Below, in pieces: positions 1 to 9,516 of a stretch of DNA of 64,000 nucleotides. The position numbers and the translations under genes are program-made. Location of the stretch: contig NZ_JACHCG010000001.1 of assembly GCF_014200595.1 (NCBI RefSeq), positions 372,001 to 436,000 on the forward strand, written 5' to 3'. The notes beneath the pieces were generated by a model. It worked only from the letters and a program-made list of their open reading frames with translations. It was not told the DNA's origin and ran no database searches. The first letter of the stretch is position 1. Each line of letters starts with the position of its first letter. Source of the DNA: Pedobacter cryoconitis. Lineage in GTDB: Bacteria; Bacteroidota; Bacteroidia; Sphingobacteriales; Sphingobacteriaceae.

Positions 1-137
1 ATCCGCGTAAAACAGCCTTGTCCATCATTGCACTTATAGAAGGAGGAATTATGATTTCCAAAGTTACCGGTGATGCGACTGCAATGGATCATATACTCAG
101 TACAGTAGAAACCCTTATTGATCAAATTGAGCGTTAA
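1..137 (+). CDS. TetR-family regulator, C-terminal end (partial)
   Basis: Only the last 44 codons are in the window, in the frame whose codons begin at base 3 and end with TAA at 135-137. The readable tail contains ALIEGGIMISKVTGD and ends in a helix followed by IEQ-like polar residues. An alpha-helical tail of the type IALIEGG..L is common at the end of the ligand-binding domain of TetR regulators. It lies 35 bp upstream of a DHA2 drug-efflux gene on the same strand, the usual arrangement for a TetR repressor and the pump it controls. The DNA-binding domain is outside the window, so the family call rests on this tail and on context. Confidence 0.55.
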   Translation, partial: PRKTALSIIALIEGGIMISKVTGDATAMDHILSTVETLIDQIER

Positions 138-172
138 TTTTTTTTATCCTAAAATATACCAATCAGTATAAT

Positions 173-1723
173 ATGAGCCCTTTAAAACGTCAGATTCTGT
201 TAATCACTGTAATTGCAGCAGCAATAATGGAATTAATTGACACCTCGATTGTGAACGTTGCCCTGAATTATATGAGTGGGAATTTAGGGGCAACCTTAGA
301 AGATATCTCCTGGGTAATCACGTCTTACGCAATCGCCAATGTGATTATTATTCCCATGACCAGTTTCTTAGTTAACAACCTGGGCAGGAGAAACTACTAT
401 ATCGGCTCTATTATCCTGTTCACCTTCTGTTCTTTCATGTGCGGTAATGCCACCGGAATCTGGGAACTTGTTGCCTTCCGCTTTCTGCAAGGTTTAGGAG
501 GAGGGGCTTTACTTTCTGTCTCAGCTGTGGTAGTTTACGAACTGTTTCCGAAAGAAAAACAAGCGACTGCAAGTGCACTATTTGGCATAGGCATTTTTAT
601 CGGGCCAACCATCGGTCCAACTTTAGGAGGCTTTATTACCGAAAACTATTCCTGGCCATGGATCTTTTACATTAATATTCCCATTGGTATCGCTGCTGCT
701 ATATCCTGTATGTTTCTTTTAGGAGAATCACCTATCAAACAGCAATTAAAAAGGATAGACTGGATCGGTATATTTCTACTGATAGCCGGCGTTGGATCAC
801 TGCAAACCGTATTAGAAAGAGGGGAGACCGATGACTGGTTTGCAGCAGGCTATATTATTGTCCTTTCCGTCATTGCCACACTCTCCATCATCGGATTTAT
901 AGTATGGGAATTAAGTATTGAAAACCCTATCGTTAACCTGAGGATCCTAAAATACAGATCTTTAAGTATAGCTGCCATTCTGACTTTTATTACAGGAATG
1001 GGCATGTATACCTCTATCTATTTAACCCCTGTAGTTGCCCAGCGTTTACTCGGATTTACCCCAACGCAGTCCGGTTTATTACTCCTGCCCGGATCAATCG
1101 TAGCTGTTCTGGCACTAATCATTACCGGTAAATTGCTGCAAAAAGGAGTGGCTCCCGCTTTCATGATCCTGTTAGGCTTTCTCTGCTTTATTTACTTCAA
1201 CTGGTCGATGTCCAGGATCAACCTGGAAACCCCGGCTATTGATATCACCCTGAACTTGATATTCAGAGCTATAGGCATGGCACTGCTCACTGTCCCTTTA
1301 TCTACACTTGCTGTGTCTTCACTGGAAGCCAAAGACATGCCTCAGGGTACATCTCTCAATAATATGATGCGTCAGCTGGGAGGGTCATTCGGCATCTCTA
1401 TCATTAACACCTATGTGGCCAGGCGCGTTGCCTTACACCGGATGGATCTGATCACTCACATTAAAGTAGAGAACCCAGTAGCCGTAGAAAGAATTAATAC
1501 CTATACCCACTTATTCCAGCAGAAAGGTTTCGGACTGCTTGACGCTAAACAAAAGGCCATGCAGCTGATTGAAAATGTAGTCGTCAAACAATCCTTCTTT
1601 TCCAGTTACCTCGATGCTTATTTATTAATCGGGCTGTTTTTTGCCATTGTATTGCCCCTGCTCATTTTTGTTGCCAAACGTGATAAAGCAAAACCGCTGG
1701 TTATCCCTTCCTCAGATCATTAA
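173..1723 (+). CDS. DHA2-family MFS multidrug efflux transporter (EmrB/QacA type)
   Basis: A 516-residue inner-membrane proton antiporter predicted to export toxic organic compounds. Family motifs are visible: the helix-1 signature ELIDTSIVNVAL (about residues 21-32), the loop 2-3 motif GRRNYY (about 71-76) and the motif-C antiporter signature GPTIGPTLGGF (about 143-153). Hydrophobic segments and length fit the 14-helix DHA2 subfamily rather than 12-helix carriers. No periplasmic adaptor (EmrA) or outer-membrane channel gene is adjacent, so it may work alone or with partners encoded elsewhere. The preceding TetR gene and the short 35-bp gap suggest a shared operon. The real substrate cannot be inferred. 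Confidence 0.85.
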   Translation: MSPLKRQILLITVIAAAIMELIDTSIVNVALNYMSGNLGATLEDISWVITSYAIANVIIIPMTSFLVNNLGRRNYYIGSIILFTFCSFMCGNATGIWELVAFRFLQGLGGGALLSVSAVVVYELFPKEKQATASALFGIGIFIGPTIGPTLGGFITENYSWPWIFYINIPIGIAAAISCMFLLGESPIKQQLKRIDWIGIFLLIAGVGSLQTVLERGETDDWFAAGYIIVLSVIATLSIIGFIVWELSIENPIVNLRILKYRSLSIAAILTFITGMGMYTSIYLTPVVAQRLLGFTPTQSGLLLLPGSIVAVLALIITGKLLQKGVAPAFMILLGFLCFIYFNWSMSRINLETPAIDITLNLIFRAIGMALLTVPLSTLAVSSLEAKDMPQGTSLNNMMRQLGGSFGISIINTYVARRVALHRMDLITHIKVENPVAVERINTYTHLFQQKGFGLLDAKQKAMQLIENVVVKQSFFSSYLDAYLLIGLFFAIVLPLLIFVAKRDKAKPLVIPSSDH

Positions 1724-1746
1724 CAAAAACATAAATAAATAAAAAG

Positions 1747-2493
1747 ATGAAATCAACAAATAATACTATTCTGATTGCTGGCGGAACTGCTGGGATCGGA
1801 TTTGAAATCGCTAAACTATTAACAGAAAAAGGTAATCATGTGATCATTACCGGCCGCGATCAGAAACGCCTTGACGCAGCAGTAGCTAAACTCGATAATG
1901 TGACAGGTATTGTTTTCGATACCACACAAGAAGCAGAAGTTGATCTTTTAGTGGATAGGATTGCCACTGATTTTCCTACCCTGAACGTGGTGATCAATAA
2001 TGCAGGACTTGCTTATACCTATGACGTATTTGCCGGAAATAAATCATGGGAAAAAGCAGCAGAGGAAATGAATACCAATTATGTTTCCCTGATCCGTCTC
2101 ACAGAAAAACTATTGCCTCAACTGCTCAAACAAGAAGCTTCCGCACTGGTTAATGTGAGCTCCATTGTGGCTATCGCGCCAGGAATTCGCGTACTGACTT
2201 ACAGTTCAAGTAAAGCAGCAGTTCATTCCTATACACAAGGATTACGTCTGACTTTAAAAGACACCAGTGTTAAAGTATTCGAATTGATGCCGCCATTAGT
2301 AAATACTGAATTCTCTAAAGAAATTGGCGGAGCAGAAAATGGTATCCCACCTTTACAAGTGGCTACAGAATTTGCTGAAGCTTTTGAAAATGATACCTAT
2401 GAAATACACGTAGGTGCAACGGCGCAGGTTTATGAACTGGCGCGCACTTCGCCTCTGGTTGCTTTAAATGCTGTAAACGGAGTAGAAGCATAA
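1747..2493 (+). CDS. SDR-family oxidoreductase (DltE-like)
   Basis: A 248-residue soluble NAD(P)-dependent short-chain dehydrogenase. The glycine-rich cofactor loop reads GGTAGIGFEIA (about 12-22), the NNAG motif is at about 84-87, the catalytic serine is in NVSSI (about 136-140) and the catalytic YxxxK is Y152-S-S-S-K156. The overall pattern, including the PPLVNTEF segment after the active site, resembles proteins annotated as DltE-like oxidoreductases in many bacteria; a role in D-alanylation is not implied. It starts 23 bp after the efflux pump and is followed by a strong terminator, so it is probably the last gene of a TetR-pump-SDR operon and may modify the exported compound. Confidence 0.8.
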   Translation: MKSTNNTILIAGGTAGIGFEIAKLLTEKGNHVIITGRDQKRLDAAVAKLDNVTGIVFDTTQEAEVDLLVDRIATDFPTLNVVINNAGLAYTYDVFAGNKSWEKAAEEMNTNYVSLIRLTEKLLPQLLKQEASALVNVSSIVAIAPGIRVLTYSSSKAAVHSYTQGLRLTLKDTSVKVFELMPPLVNTEFSKEIGGAENGIPPLQVATEFAEAFENDTYEIHVGATAQVYELARTSPLVALNAVNGVEA

Positions 2494-2500
2494 TAGAAAT

Positions 2501-2551
2501 ATAACAAACAAAGGCCGTTTCTATCCAAATAGAACGGCCTTTGTTTGTTAT
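2501..2551. terminator. Bidirectional intrinsic terminator
   Basis: A near-perfect inverted repeat: a 19-bp stem centred on AAAGGCCGTT/AACGGCCTTT, extended by CTAT/ATAG with a single bulged T, closes on a CCAA loop. A-runs on one side and T-runs on the other let it serve both the SDR gene (+) and the convergent DUF6268 gene (-). Confidence 0.9.
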
Positions 2552-2563
2552 AAAAAAAGATGT

Positions 2564-3538
2564 TTATTTACCCTCCTTATTAAATTTAAGCCTGATTCCG
2601 GCATTGACATAAAAGTTTCCACCTAATTTATTGATCTGTCCATTGGTAAATAAATTCTTGATGCCACCTTCTTTAAGATCGTAATTTCTTAAAATCATGT
2701 AACCACCACCCAGTACAAAATCAAAATGTTTACTCTTCCACTTGGTTTCCAGGCCAGCAGGTAATTCCATATAGTTTAGATAACGTCTGCCAGGCTCAAC
2801 CGTATTCTCAGTGTCAAAGCTTGTATTTTTAAACCTCACCGCTAACTTTACTTCCATCTTTTTGGTGACATCACGTGCAACGCTGACCTCAGTAGGTATA
2901 TCAATATTGAATTTAAATCTGCCTTCTGTTTCTAAATGTAACATCAAACCGGGTAAAACTATAGGTGCATTCAGTGCATTCACTACAAAAGCTCCAAATC
3001 CATAAGAGAATCCCGGCCGGGGAGTTTTGATAAAAAGTACACCTCCACTGATAAATATATCATGATAATCTACTGCTTTAAGATCCGTATTCACACCGGC
3101 AGTTAATAGGCTGACCATCGCCCAGTTATTTCGCATAGAGCGTAAATAAGTTACCCCAAGCATAGTATTGAGTAGTTTCTCCGGCATCAAATCCTGGCTA
3201 TTGTCTTTACCAGACATTTCGGTATAACCTCCACTCACAATACCCGTCCATTTTTCCAGTTTTTTTGTAGCAGGATCGAATTTAGTAGAAATTGGAAAAC
3301 TATAATTCAGATCAATCCTTTTTTGAGTTTTCTCGGCATTTTCTACCTGCCCGTTTTTCTGCGTGTATTTACTTTGGGGGACATAGATCGCATTAACATC
3401 CAGCGTATTCTCCGGGCCGAATTGGGCCATTGCATTTGTGCCTGTTAAAAGCAGAAGAATGAGAAGTAATCTCTGGAAGAAGTTATTTTTCTTAAACATA
3501 AATTTAAACGAATGAGGTATTGAATATTTGTTGAACAT
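2564..3538 (-). CDS. DUF6268-like outer-membrane beta-barrel protein
   Basis: A 324-residue exported protein. The N-terminus holds a hydrophobic signal segment, LLLILLLLTGTNAMAQ, ending at about residue 38, which fits signal peptidase I cleavage. The mature part alternates polar and hydrophobic residues in short strands rich in G, Y and aromatic positions and ends in a strand, as in outer-membrane barrels. The opening DVNAIYVPQSKY after the signal and the KWTGIVSGGYTEMSG pattern match proteins annotated DUF6268 in Bacteroidota; this is from memory. The first Met is preceded by ACAGGA, which supports this start; a second Met at residue 14 would give a more compact signal peptide. Function unknown. 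Confidence 0.65.
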   Translation of the reverse strand: MFNKYSIPHSFKFMFKKNNFFQRLLLILLLLTGTNAMAQFGPENTLDVNAIYVPQSKYTQKNGQVENAEKTQKRIDLNYSFPISTKFDPATKKLEKWTGIVSGGYTEMSGKDNSQDLMPEKLLNTMLGVTYLRSMRNNWAMVSLLTAGVNTDLKAVDYHDIFISGGVLFIKTPRPGFSYGFGAFVVNALNAPIVLPGLMLHLETEGRFKFNIDIPTEVSVARDVTKKMEVKLAVRFKNTSFDTENTVEPGRRYLNYMELPAGLETKWKSKHFDFVLGGGYMILRNYDLKEGGIKNLFTNGQINKLGGNFYVNAGIRLKFNKEGK

Positions 3539-3799
3539 TTTTTTCCTGTTTAGTCATAGGACAACCTCTTTGTATTCTACCCTTACGTCTGGATTAAAAT
3601 TAATTTTCCGCCTTTAAATCAGGCCGGAATGATGCTGCTTCTTCCTACAAGCTGTAGAGAATGTCTACAATTGAAAACAAAGGATCATTTCTAAAGCACT
3701 TTAAACAAGGATTTTAATCCCATTTTAATCTGTGGAGCGAAAATTGCTATTGTGCATCTTTAATAACTTGCTCATTACTTAAAGATTAGTGTATTTCAG

Positions 3800-6700
3800 A
3801 TGAAAAGAAACCCTTTACCGTACCTCGTATGCTTACTCGCCATGGTATTCAGCACCCACTTTGCACAGGGAGCTGCCCATAGAAAAGACCTGTCAAGTTT
3901 CAGGACAGTATTATTCCAAACCGACACCGTTCCTAAGGATTCTGTGAAAAAAGATTCCATCAAAAAGGATACTGCAAAACGTGCCGTAATCCCGATAATT
4001 AAAGTTGCTCAGGATACTACACGTAAAAAAGTAATTCAGGACACGACAGTTAAAAAACCTGCTCAGGATACTACCGTTAAAAAGGTAGCTCAGGATACAA
4101 CTGTTAAACCGATTATTCAGGATACCACTGCTAAAAAAGCAGTTCAGGATACGACCGTTAAACCAGCGGCCCAAGATACAGCCGGCAGCAAATCCGTTCA
4201 GGACTCTATCAGTGGTAAAGTTTCTGACAGTGGTGGTCCGCTGATCGGTGTAGTCATTACCGTGAAAGGCGGAAAAGATAAATCCCTTACCGATAGCAAA
4301 GGGCAATTTAAGATTGCCGCCGGTGATAATGCAATTCTCTTATTCGCCTATATGGGTTATAAGACCAAACAAGAACCCGTCAATAAACGAAAGACCATCA
4401 ATGTGGTCATGGCAACAGAATCAAAAGTACTGAGTGAAGTACAAGTTGTTGCGACCGGATATGGAACCGTTAACCGTTCCAAACTGACCAGTTCTGTTTC
4501 CAGTATCCAGTCTGACCAGATTAAAAATGATGTAATGCCGACTATTACCCAGGCTATTCAGGGTAAAGCAGGAGGAGTACAGGTTACACAGAAATCAGGC
4601 TCACCAGGTGGTGGTTTAAATATCCGGATCAGGGGTACAACATCGATCAACGCTGGTTCTGATCCATTATACGTAGTAGATGGTATCCCGGTGAACAGTA
4701 CAACGAATTTTACAGGTGGAAGTAACTTCAACTTCGGTGGTGGAACGCAGGGGATCAATATCCTGGCTTCTATAAACCCATCCGATGTACAGTCTGTAGA
4801 GATCTTAAAAGATGCAGCCTCTTCTTCTATCTACGGAGCCAGAGCAGCAAACGGTGTTGTTTTGATTACGACTAAAAAAGGTCAGCCGGGTACAAGTACC
4901 TTCAGCTTTAACGCTTACGAAGGATTCTCTGAAGTTCCAAACGAGAGAAAATATAAAATGATGAATACTGGTGAATACCAGGATTACATGAAAGACTATT
5001 ACAAATACCTGCTGGATGCCAATGGCAATCCTACCCCGGTTCCAGCACAAGTATTAGCTAATCCAAATATCAATACAGACTGGCAGAAACAGATTTTCAG
5101 AACAGCGCCAACACGTAATTATGAATTATCTGCGCGCGGAGGATCTGAAAAAACACAATACTATACATCCATTGGTTATATGCGCCAGGGAGGTGTGATT
5201 CAAAACTCTAACTTCAGCCGTTTAAGTGCAAGGATCAACCTGGATCACCAGCATAGTGATAAATTAAAATTCTCTGCCCGTGTGAATTTAACCAGAGCAT
5301 TGAATGACCGTGTTCAGGAAGAAAACTCCAAAGAAGGATCTACAAAAACCGGTATTTTTGCACCGCCAAACCTTCCGGTTTACAACCCTGATGGAAGTTA
5401 CGCTTATGACCAGGTTAACACCAGCCGTGAGAATCCAGTAGCCATGTTGTTGCTGCCAGTTAACAACTCAGAAACATTCAGAGTATTGGCAAGTGGTTCA
5501 GCAGAATATAAATTTATGCCTGAACTGACTTTAAAAACCAGTTTTGGTGCAGATTTAAGTTATATCGATGAAACCTTCTTTATGCCGCCAAACGGTATCC
5601 GTTCTTTTGCGGCACAAGGCGGAATTGGTGCACAAAGAAATACAAGAGATCAATTGTGGATCAATGAAACTACATTGAGCTATCAGAAATCATTCGGTGA
5701 ACATCATATTGATGCCCTTGCCGGAGCCTCAGTTCAACAATCGCGCGTACAATTTGTAGACGCAAGCCGTTCAAATTTTCCATCTAACGATATCGAGTAT
5801 ATCTCTGCCGGTGGTTTAGTAACAGGTGCAAACTCTTTCCCTGAAGAATGGAGTATCGCTTCTGGTTTTTCAAGAGTGAACTATGATTACAAAGGAAAAT
5901 ATCTTTTAACAGCAAACTTCAGAGTTGATGGATCTTCACGTTTCGGTACAAACAGCCGTTACGCTACTTTCCCATCTTTCGGTGCTGCATGGCGTGCATC
6001 AGATGAAGACTTCCTGAAGTCTAACAAAGTAATCAGCAATCTGAAAGTAAGAGCATCCTGGGGTATCACAGGAAACCAGAACATTCCTAACTATGCGAGT
6101 TATTCTTTATATAGCGGAAGTAATAACTATATGGGCAATCCTGGTTATTTACCAAATGTATTAGGTGATAAAGACCTGAAATGGGAAACGACCAAACAAT
6201 TGGATTTTGGAGTAGATGTAGGCTTGTTTAACAACCGTATCTCAATACTTGCAGATTATTACATTAAAAATACTTCTGACCTTTTGGTTGGTGTTGTTGT
6301 GCCGACAAGTTCAGGCTTTGCCAACCGTTTTACCAATGTAGGTAAGATTCAGAATAAAGGATTTGAATTTGAATTAACTACACAGAATCTGGTTGGTGCG
6401 TTTAAATGGAGTACCTCTTTAAACATGTCCTTTAACAGGAACAAAGTTGTTTCCTTACCAGGCGGAGAGTTAAGCGGTGGTGTTGGTGGATTAAATATTG
6501 CCAGAGAAGGATTACCACTTGGTTCATTCTACGGATGGAAAATGTCTGGTGTAAACCCTCAGACTGGTATGATTGATTATATCAAACAAGATGGTAGCCT
6601 TGGTGCACCGAATGATCCGAAAGATCGCGGAATCATTGGTAATCCAAATCCTGATTTCTATGGAGGTATCACCAATACATTTACCTATAAAAACTTTGAC

Positions 6701-7159
6701 CTGAGCATTATGGGGCAGTTTTCTTATGGAAATGATGTCTTCAATTATAACCTGGCTTCAGGACTGGATGGAAGTAATAAAACAAGTAACGGTTTCGCAG
6801 ACTGGAACAGACGCTGGAGAAATCCGGGAGATATTACAGATATCCCAAGACCAACACCTGGAAACTTTGATAACACAGCTATATCTGACCGTTTTGTACA
6901 GGATGGATCTTTCTTCAGATTTAGAAATATTACGTTTGGTTATACCTTAAGTGATAAAGTTTCAGAGAAATTGAAGATCAAAAGCTTACGTGTTTACACT
7001 ACCGTACAAAATGCTTTCGTATTTACTAAATACAAAGGTTACGACCCGGAAGTAAGCTCTAGTCATGGTGGCGCGAATGCTGGTTTGACTTATGGTTATG
7101 ATTACGGTAGTTATCCGCAGCCAAGAATCTTTACTGCTGGTATCAATTTAACTTTCTAA
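3800..7159 (+). CDS. SusC/RagA-family TonB-linked outer-membrane receptor with N-terminal repeat linker
   Basis: A 1119-residue TonB-dependent outer-membrane channel that works with the SusD lipoprotein encoded next. Order of parts: signal peptide (about 1-26), a Lys/Asp/Thr-rich tandem-repeat linker (about 71-137), a carboxypeptidase-D-like domain (ISGKVSDSGGPLIGV onward, about 137-210), the TonB plug with VRG-like IRIRGTTSINAGSDPLYVVDG, the SusC signature LKDAASSSIYGARAANGVV, and a 22-strand barrel ending in the C-terminal aromatic strand AGINLTF. The linker is unusual: eight 9-residue QDTT units in the place where other receptors have an STN domain or go straight into the carboxypeptidase-like domain. 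No carbohydrate-active enzyme gene is adjacent, so the nutrient is unknown. Confidence 0.93.
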   Translation: MKRNPLPYLVCLLAMVFSTHFAQGAAHRKDLSSFRTVLFQTDTVPKDSVKKDSIKKDTAKRAVIPIIKVAQDTTRKKVIQDTTVKKPAQDTTVKKVAQDTTVKPIIQDTTAKKAVQDTTVKPAAQDTAGSKSVQDSISGKVSDSGGPLIGVVITVKGGKDKSLTDSKGQFKIAAGDNAILLFAYMGYKTKQEPVNKRKTINVVMATESKVLSEVQVVATGYGTVNRSKLTSSVSSIQSDQIKNDVMPTITQAIQGKAGGVQVTQKSGSPGGGLNIRIRGTTSINAGSDPLYVVDGIPVNSTTNFTGGSNFNFGGGTQGINILASINPSDVQSVEILKDAASSSIYGARAANGVVLITTKKGQPGTSTFSFNAYEGFSEVPNERKYKMMNTGEYQDYMKDYYKYLLDANGNPTPVPAQVLANPNINTDWQKQIFRTAPTRNYELSARGGSEKTQYYTSIGYMRQGGVIQNSNFSRLSARINLDHQHSDKLKFSARVNLTRALNDRVQEENSKEGSTKTGIFAPPNLPVYNPDGSYAYDQVNTSRENPVAMLLLPVNNSETFRVLASGSAEYKFMPELTLKTSFGADLSYIDETFFMPPNGIRSFAAQGGIGAQRNTRDQLWINETTLSYQKSFGEHHIDALAGASVQQSRVQFVDASRSNFPSNDIEYISAGGLVTGANSFPEEWSIASGFSRVNYDYKGKYLLTANFRVDGSSRFGTNSRYATFPSFGAAWRASDEDFLKSNKVISNLKVRASWGITGNQNIPNYASYSLYSGSNNYMGNPGYLPNVLGDKDLKWETTKQLDFGVDVGLFNNRISILADYYIKNTSDLLVGVVVPTSSGFANRFTNVGKIQNKGFEFELTTQNLVGAFKWSTSLNMSFNRNKVVSLPGGELSGGVGGLNIAREGLPLGSFYGWKMSGVNPQTGMIDYIKQDGSLGAPNDPKDRGIIGNPNPDFYGGITNTFTYKNFDLSIMGQFSYGNDVFNYNLASGLDGSNKTSNGFADWNRRWRNPGDITDIPRPTPGNFDNTAISDRFVQDGSFFRFRNITFGYTLSDKVSEKLKIKSLRVYTTVQNAFVFTKYKGYDPEVSSSHGGANAGLTYGYDYGSYPQPRIFTAGINLTF
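4010..4210 (+). repeat. 27-bp tandem repeat encoding 9-residue QDTT units in SusC
   Basis: Seven complete 27-bp units plus a partial eighth lie in frame inside the SusC gene. Each unit starts with CAG/CAA-GA(C/T)-AC encoding QDT. The Gln of each unit falls at residues 71, 80, 89, 98, 107, 116, 125 and 134, exactly nine apart. Third-codon positions differ between units, so the array is old or under protein-level selection rather than a recent slippage event. Confidence 0.92.
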
Positions 7160-7180
7160 GAACAACTCTATAAACAGAAC

Positions 7181-8551
7181 ATGAAAACGATTTCAAAATA
7201 TATTTTACTAGCAGCCGTGTCCTTAAGCTTTACGTCCTGTAAAAAATTCCTGGACAGGGAACCTATTGCACAGATTACACCTGATAATATTTTCAATTCA
7301 CAACAAGGTGCCCAATCGGCAGTAATGGGAATGTACAGAACACAATTGGGAGCGAACTCTTACGGACAATCCCTGATTATTGTTCCTGAATTCTCGGCCA
7401 GACACGTGAATCACGTATCCAGCTTTCCTGAATATGTAGACTTTAAAACCAATACGATCCGTATTGATAATCCATGGGTACAGAATATCTGGACAGCAGG
7501 TTATGCTGCCATTAATGCGGCAAATAACATTGTGGTGAAAGTAGCTGCAATGCCTGAAGCTGCAATTGCAACTGATAAAAGACAACAATTCATCAGAGAA
7601 GCACAATTTATCAGAGCTTTGACTTATTTTAATTTAGTCAGAGCATTTGGAGAGGTTCCTTTAATTGTAACGCCGACCGGAGAAAACGATAACCTGAAAG
7701 TACCACGTAATACCGTAGCTGAAGTTTATGCGAAAATCATTGCAGACCTGATAGAAGCTTCTAATTTGCCGAATGTTTATGCGAATATTGCAGAAACTAA
7801 AGGCAGAGTAACTGGTAACGCAGCTAAAGCTTTGCTGGCTAAAGTTTATCTATATAATGGTGCTGTAACAAATACTTACGCAGAAGCAGCAAGATTAGCG
7901 AAGGATGTGATCGCAACAAGCGGTGCGTCAATGCCAGTTGACTTCGGGTCAGTCTGGACTACAAAAAACACTTCAGAATCAATTTTTGAATTGCAGTTTG
8001 ATGCACAGGCGACCAACCCGCTGGCCACGGTAAGTAATCCGAATGCTTCTGCTTTATTTTATGCAGAAGGAAAATCGATTGCTGATTTATATGAAGCAGG
8101 AGATAAAAGAAGAGACTTTACCATTTACCAGAATACCCCGGCAGATCCGAGGTTTTATATCGGTAAATACAGAATCTTTAACCCGGCTATTCAAAACGTA
8201 CCGGTGATCCGTATTGCTGAAATCTATCTGATCCACGCAGAGGCCCAGGCCCGCTTAGATGGGGGAGTAAGTGCCGCAAGCTACGATTCTTATAAAAAGG
8301 TGCGTGACAGGGCTGGAATCACTACTCCTGACATTTCTACCTTTACTACGCTTGCAGCATTTATAACCGCTGTGCAGAAAGAAAAGAGAAAGGAAATGAT
8401 GTTTGAAGGAGAAGCGTGGTTTGATTACTGCCGTACTGGTTTAGCATTGACCGATATGATGACTAAAGCAGATCCTAATTACTATTTATACCCTGTTCCT
8501 GATGCAGAACGCAGAAATAATCCAACTTTAACCCAAAATAAAGGGTATTAG
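7181..8551 (+). CDS. RagB/SusD-family nutrient-binding outer-membrane lipoprotein
   Basis: A 456-residue surface lipoprotein that caps the SusC channel and binds its ligand. The signal ends in the lipobox SFTSC with the lipidated Cys near residue 20, followed by KKFLDREP, the typical SusD start. TPR-like helices include the IREAQFIRALTYFNLVRAF signature (about 133-151) and a C-terminal segment ending RRNNPTLTQNKGY, as in most SusD proteins. It begins 21 bp after the SusC stop codon and is followed by a strong terminator, so the two form a complete two-gene operon. Confidence 0.93.
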   Translation: MKTISKYILLAAVSLSFTSCKKFLDREPIAQITPDNIFNSQQGAQSAVMGMYRTQLGANSYGQSLIIVPEFSARHVNHVSSFPEYVDFKTNTIRIDNPWVQNIWTAGYAAINAANNIVVKVAAMPEAAIATDKRQQFIREAQFIRALTYFNLVRAFGEVPLIVTPTGENDNLKVPRNTVAEVYAKIIADLIEASNLPNVYANIAETKGRVTGNAAKALLAKVYLYNGAVTNTYAEAARLAKDVIATSGASMPVDFGSVWTTKNTSESIFELQFDAQATNPLATVSNPNASALFYAEGKSIADLYEAGDKRRDFTIYQNTPADPRFYIGKYRIFNPAIQNVPVIRIAEIYLIHAEAQARLDGGVSAASYDSYKKVRDRAGITTPDISTFTTLAAFITAVQKEKRKEMMFEGEAWFDYCRTGLALTDMMTKADPNYYLYPVPDAERRNNPTLTQNKGY

Positions 8552-8570
8552 ATTGGTTCACAGGTCAATA

Positions 8571-8606
8571 AAATGAAAAGAGAGGTTTTTACCTCTCTTT
8601 TCATTT
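8571..8606 (+). terminator. Intrinsic terminator of the first SusC/SusD operon
   Basis: A perfect 16-bp stem containing GAAAAGAGAGGT and its complement closes on a TTTT loop, and the descending arm is T-rich. It lies 20 bp after the SusD stop codon. Confidence 0.92.
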
Positions 8607-8752
8607 GAAAGGGAAATTACTATCGGGCTGAAAACTATGTCATTATATTTTCATACCAGACAGCTAAACTCATAGAATTGTAACTCTTTTAGGAGGTTAT
8701 TGCTGTTTAAATAGATTTAATGCATATTTAAGAAAGAATTAGCCATTATACT

Positions 8753-9019
8753 ATGTTAGGAGAATTAATCGAAAAGGAGTCAATAGACGTAAGTGAAATT
8801 ATAGCCGCAGATCAGAACCATATCGAGGAATTAAAAGATAAGCTCAGTGGTGCTCAGCGTTTAGGTAATGAATTCAAATCAAAAGCAGACATTACTTTTA
8901 ATACAAAATTCGGCCCAAAGACTGTGAATACGACAGTGTGGTCAGTTACAGAGAAATATATTCAGCTGAAAAATGGAATTCATATTCCTTTGACCAGCCT
9001 GATTGATATAGATTTTTAA
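8753..9019 (+). CDS. Small conserved-looking hypothetical protein
   Basis: An 88-residue acidic-to-neutral soluble protein with no signal peptide or membrane segment. The first half is helical and charged (IEELKDKLSGAQRLGNEFK), the second half alternates strands and ends HIPLTSLIDIDF. The ATG lies after a purine-poor leader. The last three bases overlap the end of the decayed DUF6266 gene on the other strand. I do not recognise a family; the even codon use and the well-formed secondary-structure pattern suggest that it is real. It is not part of an operon. Confidence 0.5.
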   Translation: MLGELIEKESIDVSEIIAADQNHIEELKDKLSGAQRLGNEFKSKADITFNTKFGPKTVNTTVWSVTEKYIQLKNGIHIPLTSLIDIDF

Positions 9020-9400
9020 GCGATGACCTGAGTGAGTACACTTCCGCAGTGAACACTTTTGGAAACAGCATCACTCAGGACATCTTTAAATACCAGGAAT
9101 ACTTCGTAAGTTCGATTCTTTCCATGCGCAGGATGCATTGGAAAAGTGTCTTTTAATTCACTTCTGCGTGCGCCACTGTAGCAGGCAAGGAAAAGTCTTC
9201 CTTCTTTATTTTAAAGCAGGATCATGATTCTGTCGTTTGGAGAACCTATGCCCGTCATATCTTCGCCCCATTCAAAATTAAGGGCGTTTTTATACAGAGT
9301 TACCTTCACATTTTCAGGTTTGACCAGTACTCCAAATTGCTGCTTTAAAAATGAAACCGCCCAGGATTCCCTTTGAAAATTTACCCGTTAAACTTCCCAT
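9016..9400 (-). pseudogene. Decayed DUF6266 gene
   Basis: Reading the minus strand from the ATG at 9398-9400 gives MGSLTGKFSKGILGGF, the conserved start of DUF6266 proteins (M-x-x-hydrophobic-GxxGGFSGK), then a stop after 28 codons. A different frame then carries a C-terminal part: NDRIMILL, an in-frame TAA where a Tyr is expected, then NKEGRLFLACYSGARRSELKD and YEVFLVFKDVLSDAVSKS, which fits the C-terminal half of the same family. About 90-120 central residues are missing compared with usual DUF6266 proteins of about 200 residues. One large deletion with a frame change plus a nonsense mutation explains the pattern. Family assignment is from memory of the motif. Confidence 0.65.
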
Positions 9401-9466
9401 AATAAATAAATGCTTTTCCATCAATGTAAGCTATTCGCGTTAAAGATTATCCTGATGCGTAAAAAA

Positions 9467-9516
9467 TGTCCGCAATTGTCCGCAGCTGTCTGCAATTGTC
9501 CGCAGTTGTCCGTGGG
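9467..9516. repeat. Five 10-bp tandem units (TGTCCGCAAT type)
   Basis: Successive decamers TGTCCGCAAT, TGTCCGCAGC, TGTCTGCAAT, TGTCCGCAGT and TGTCCGTGGG lie without gaps. The 10-bp period puts each unit on the same face of the helix. No reading frame uses it. Confidence 0.85.

Noticed and set aside
3911..4306. A 131-residue minus-strand frame over the QDTT repeat
   Set aside because: Its repeats are only the complement of the SusC repeat, and the frame has no start signal or family match.
9467..9516. A riboswitch or tRNA-like structure in the repeat-rich interval
   Set aside because: The only regularity is the 10-bp tandem unit; no conserved stem or acceptor-arm pattern was found.
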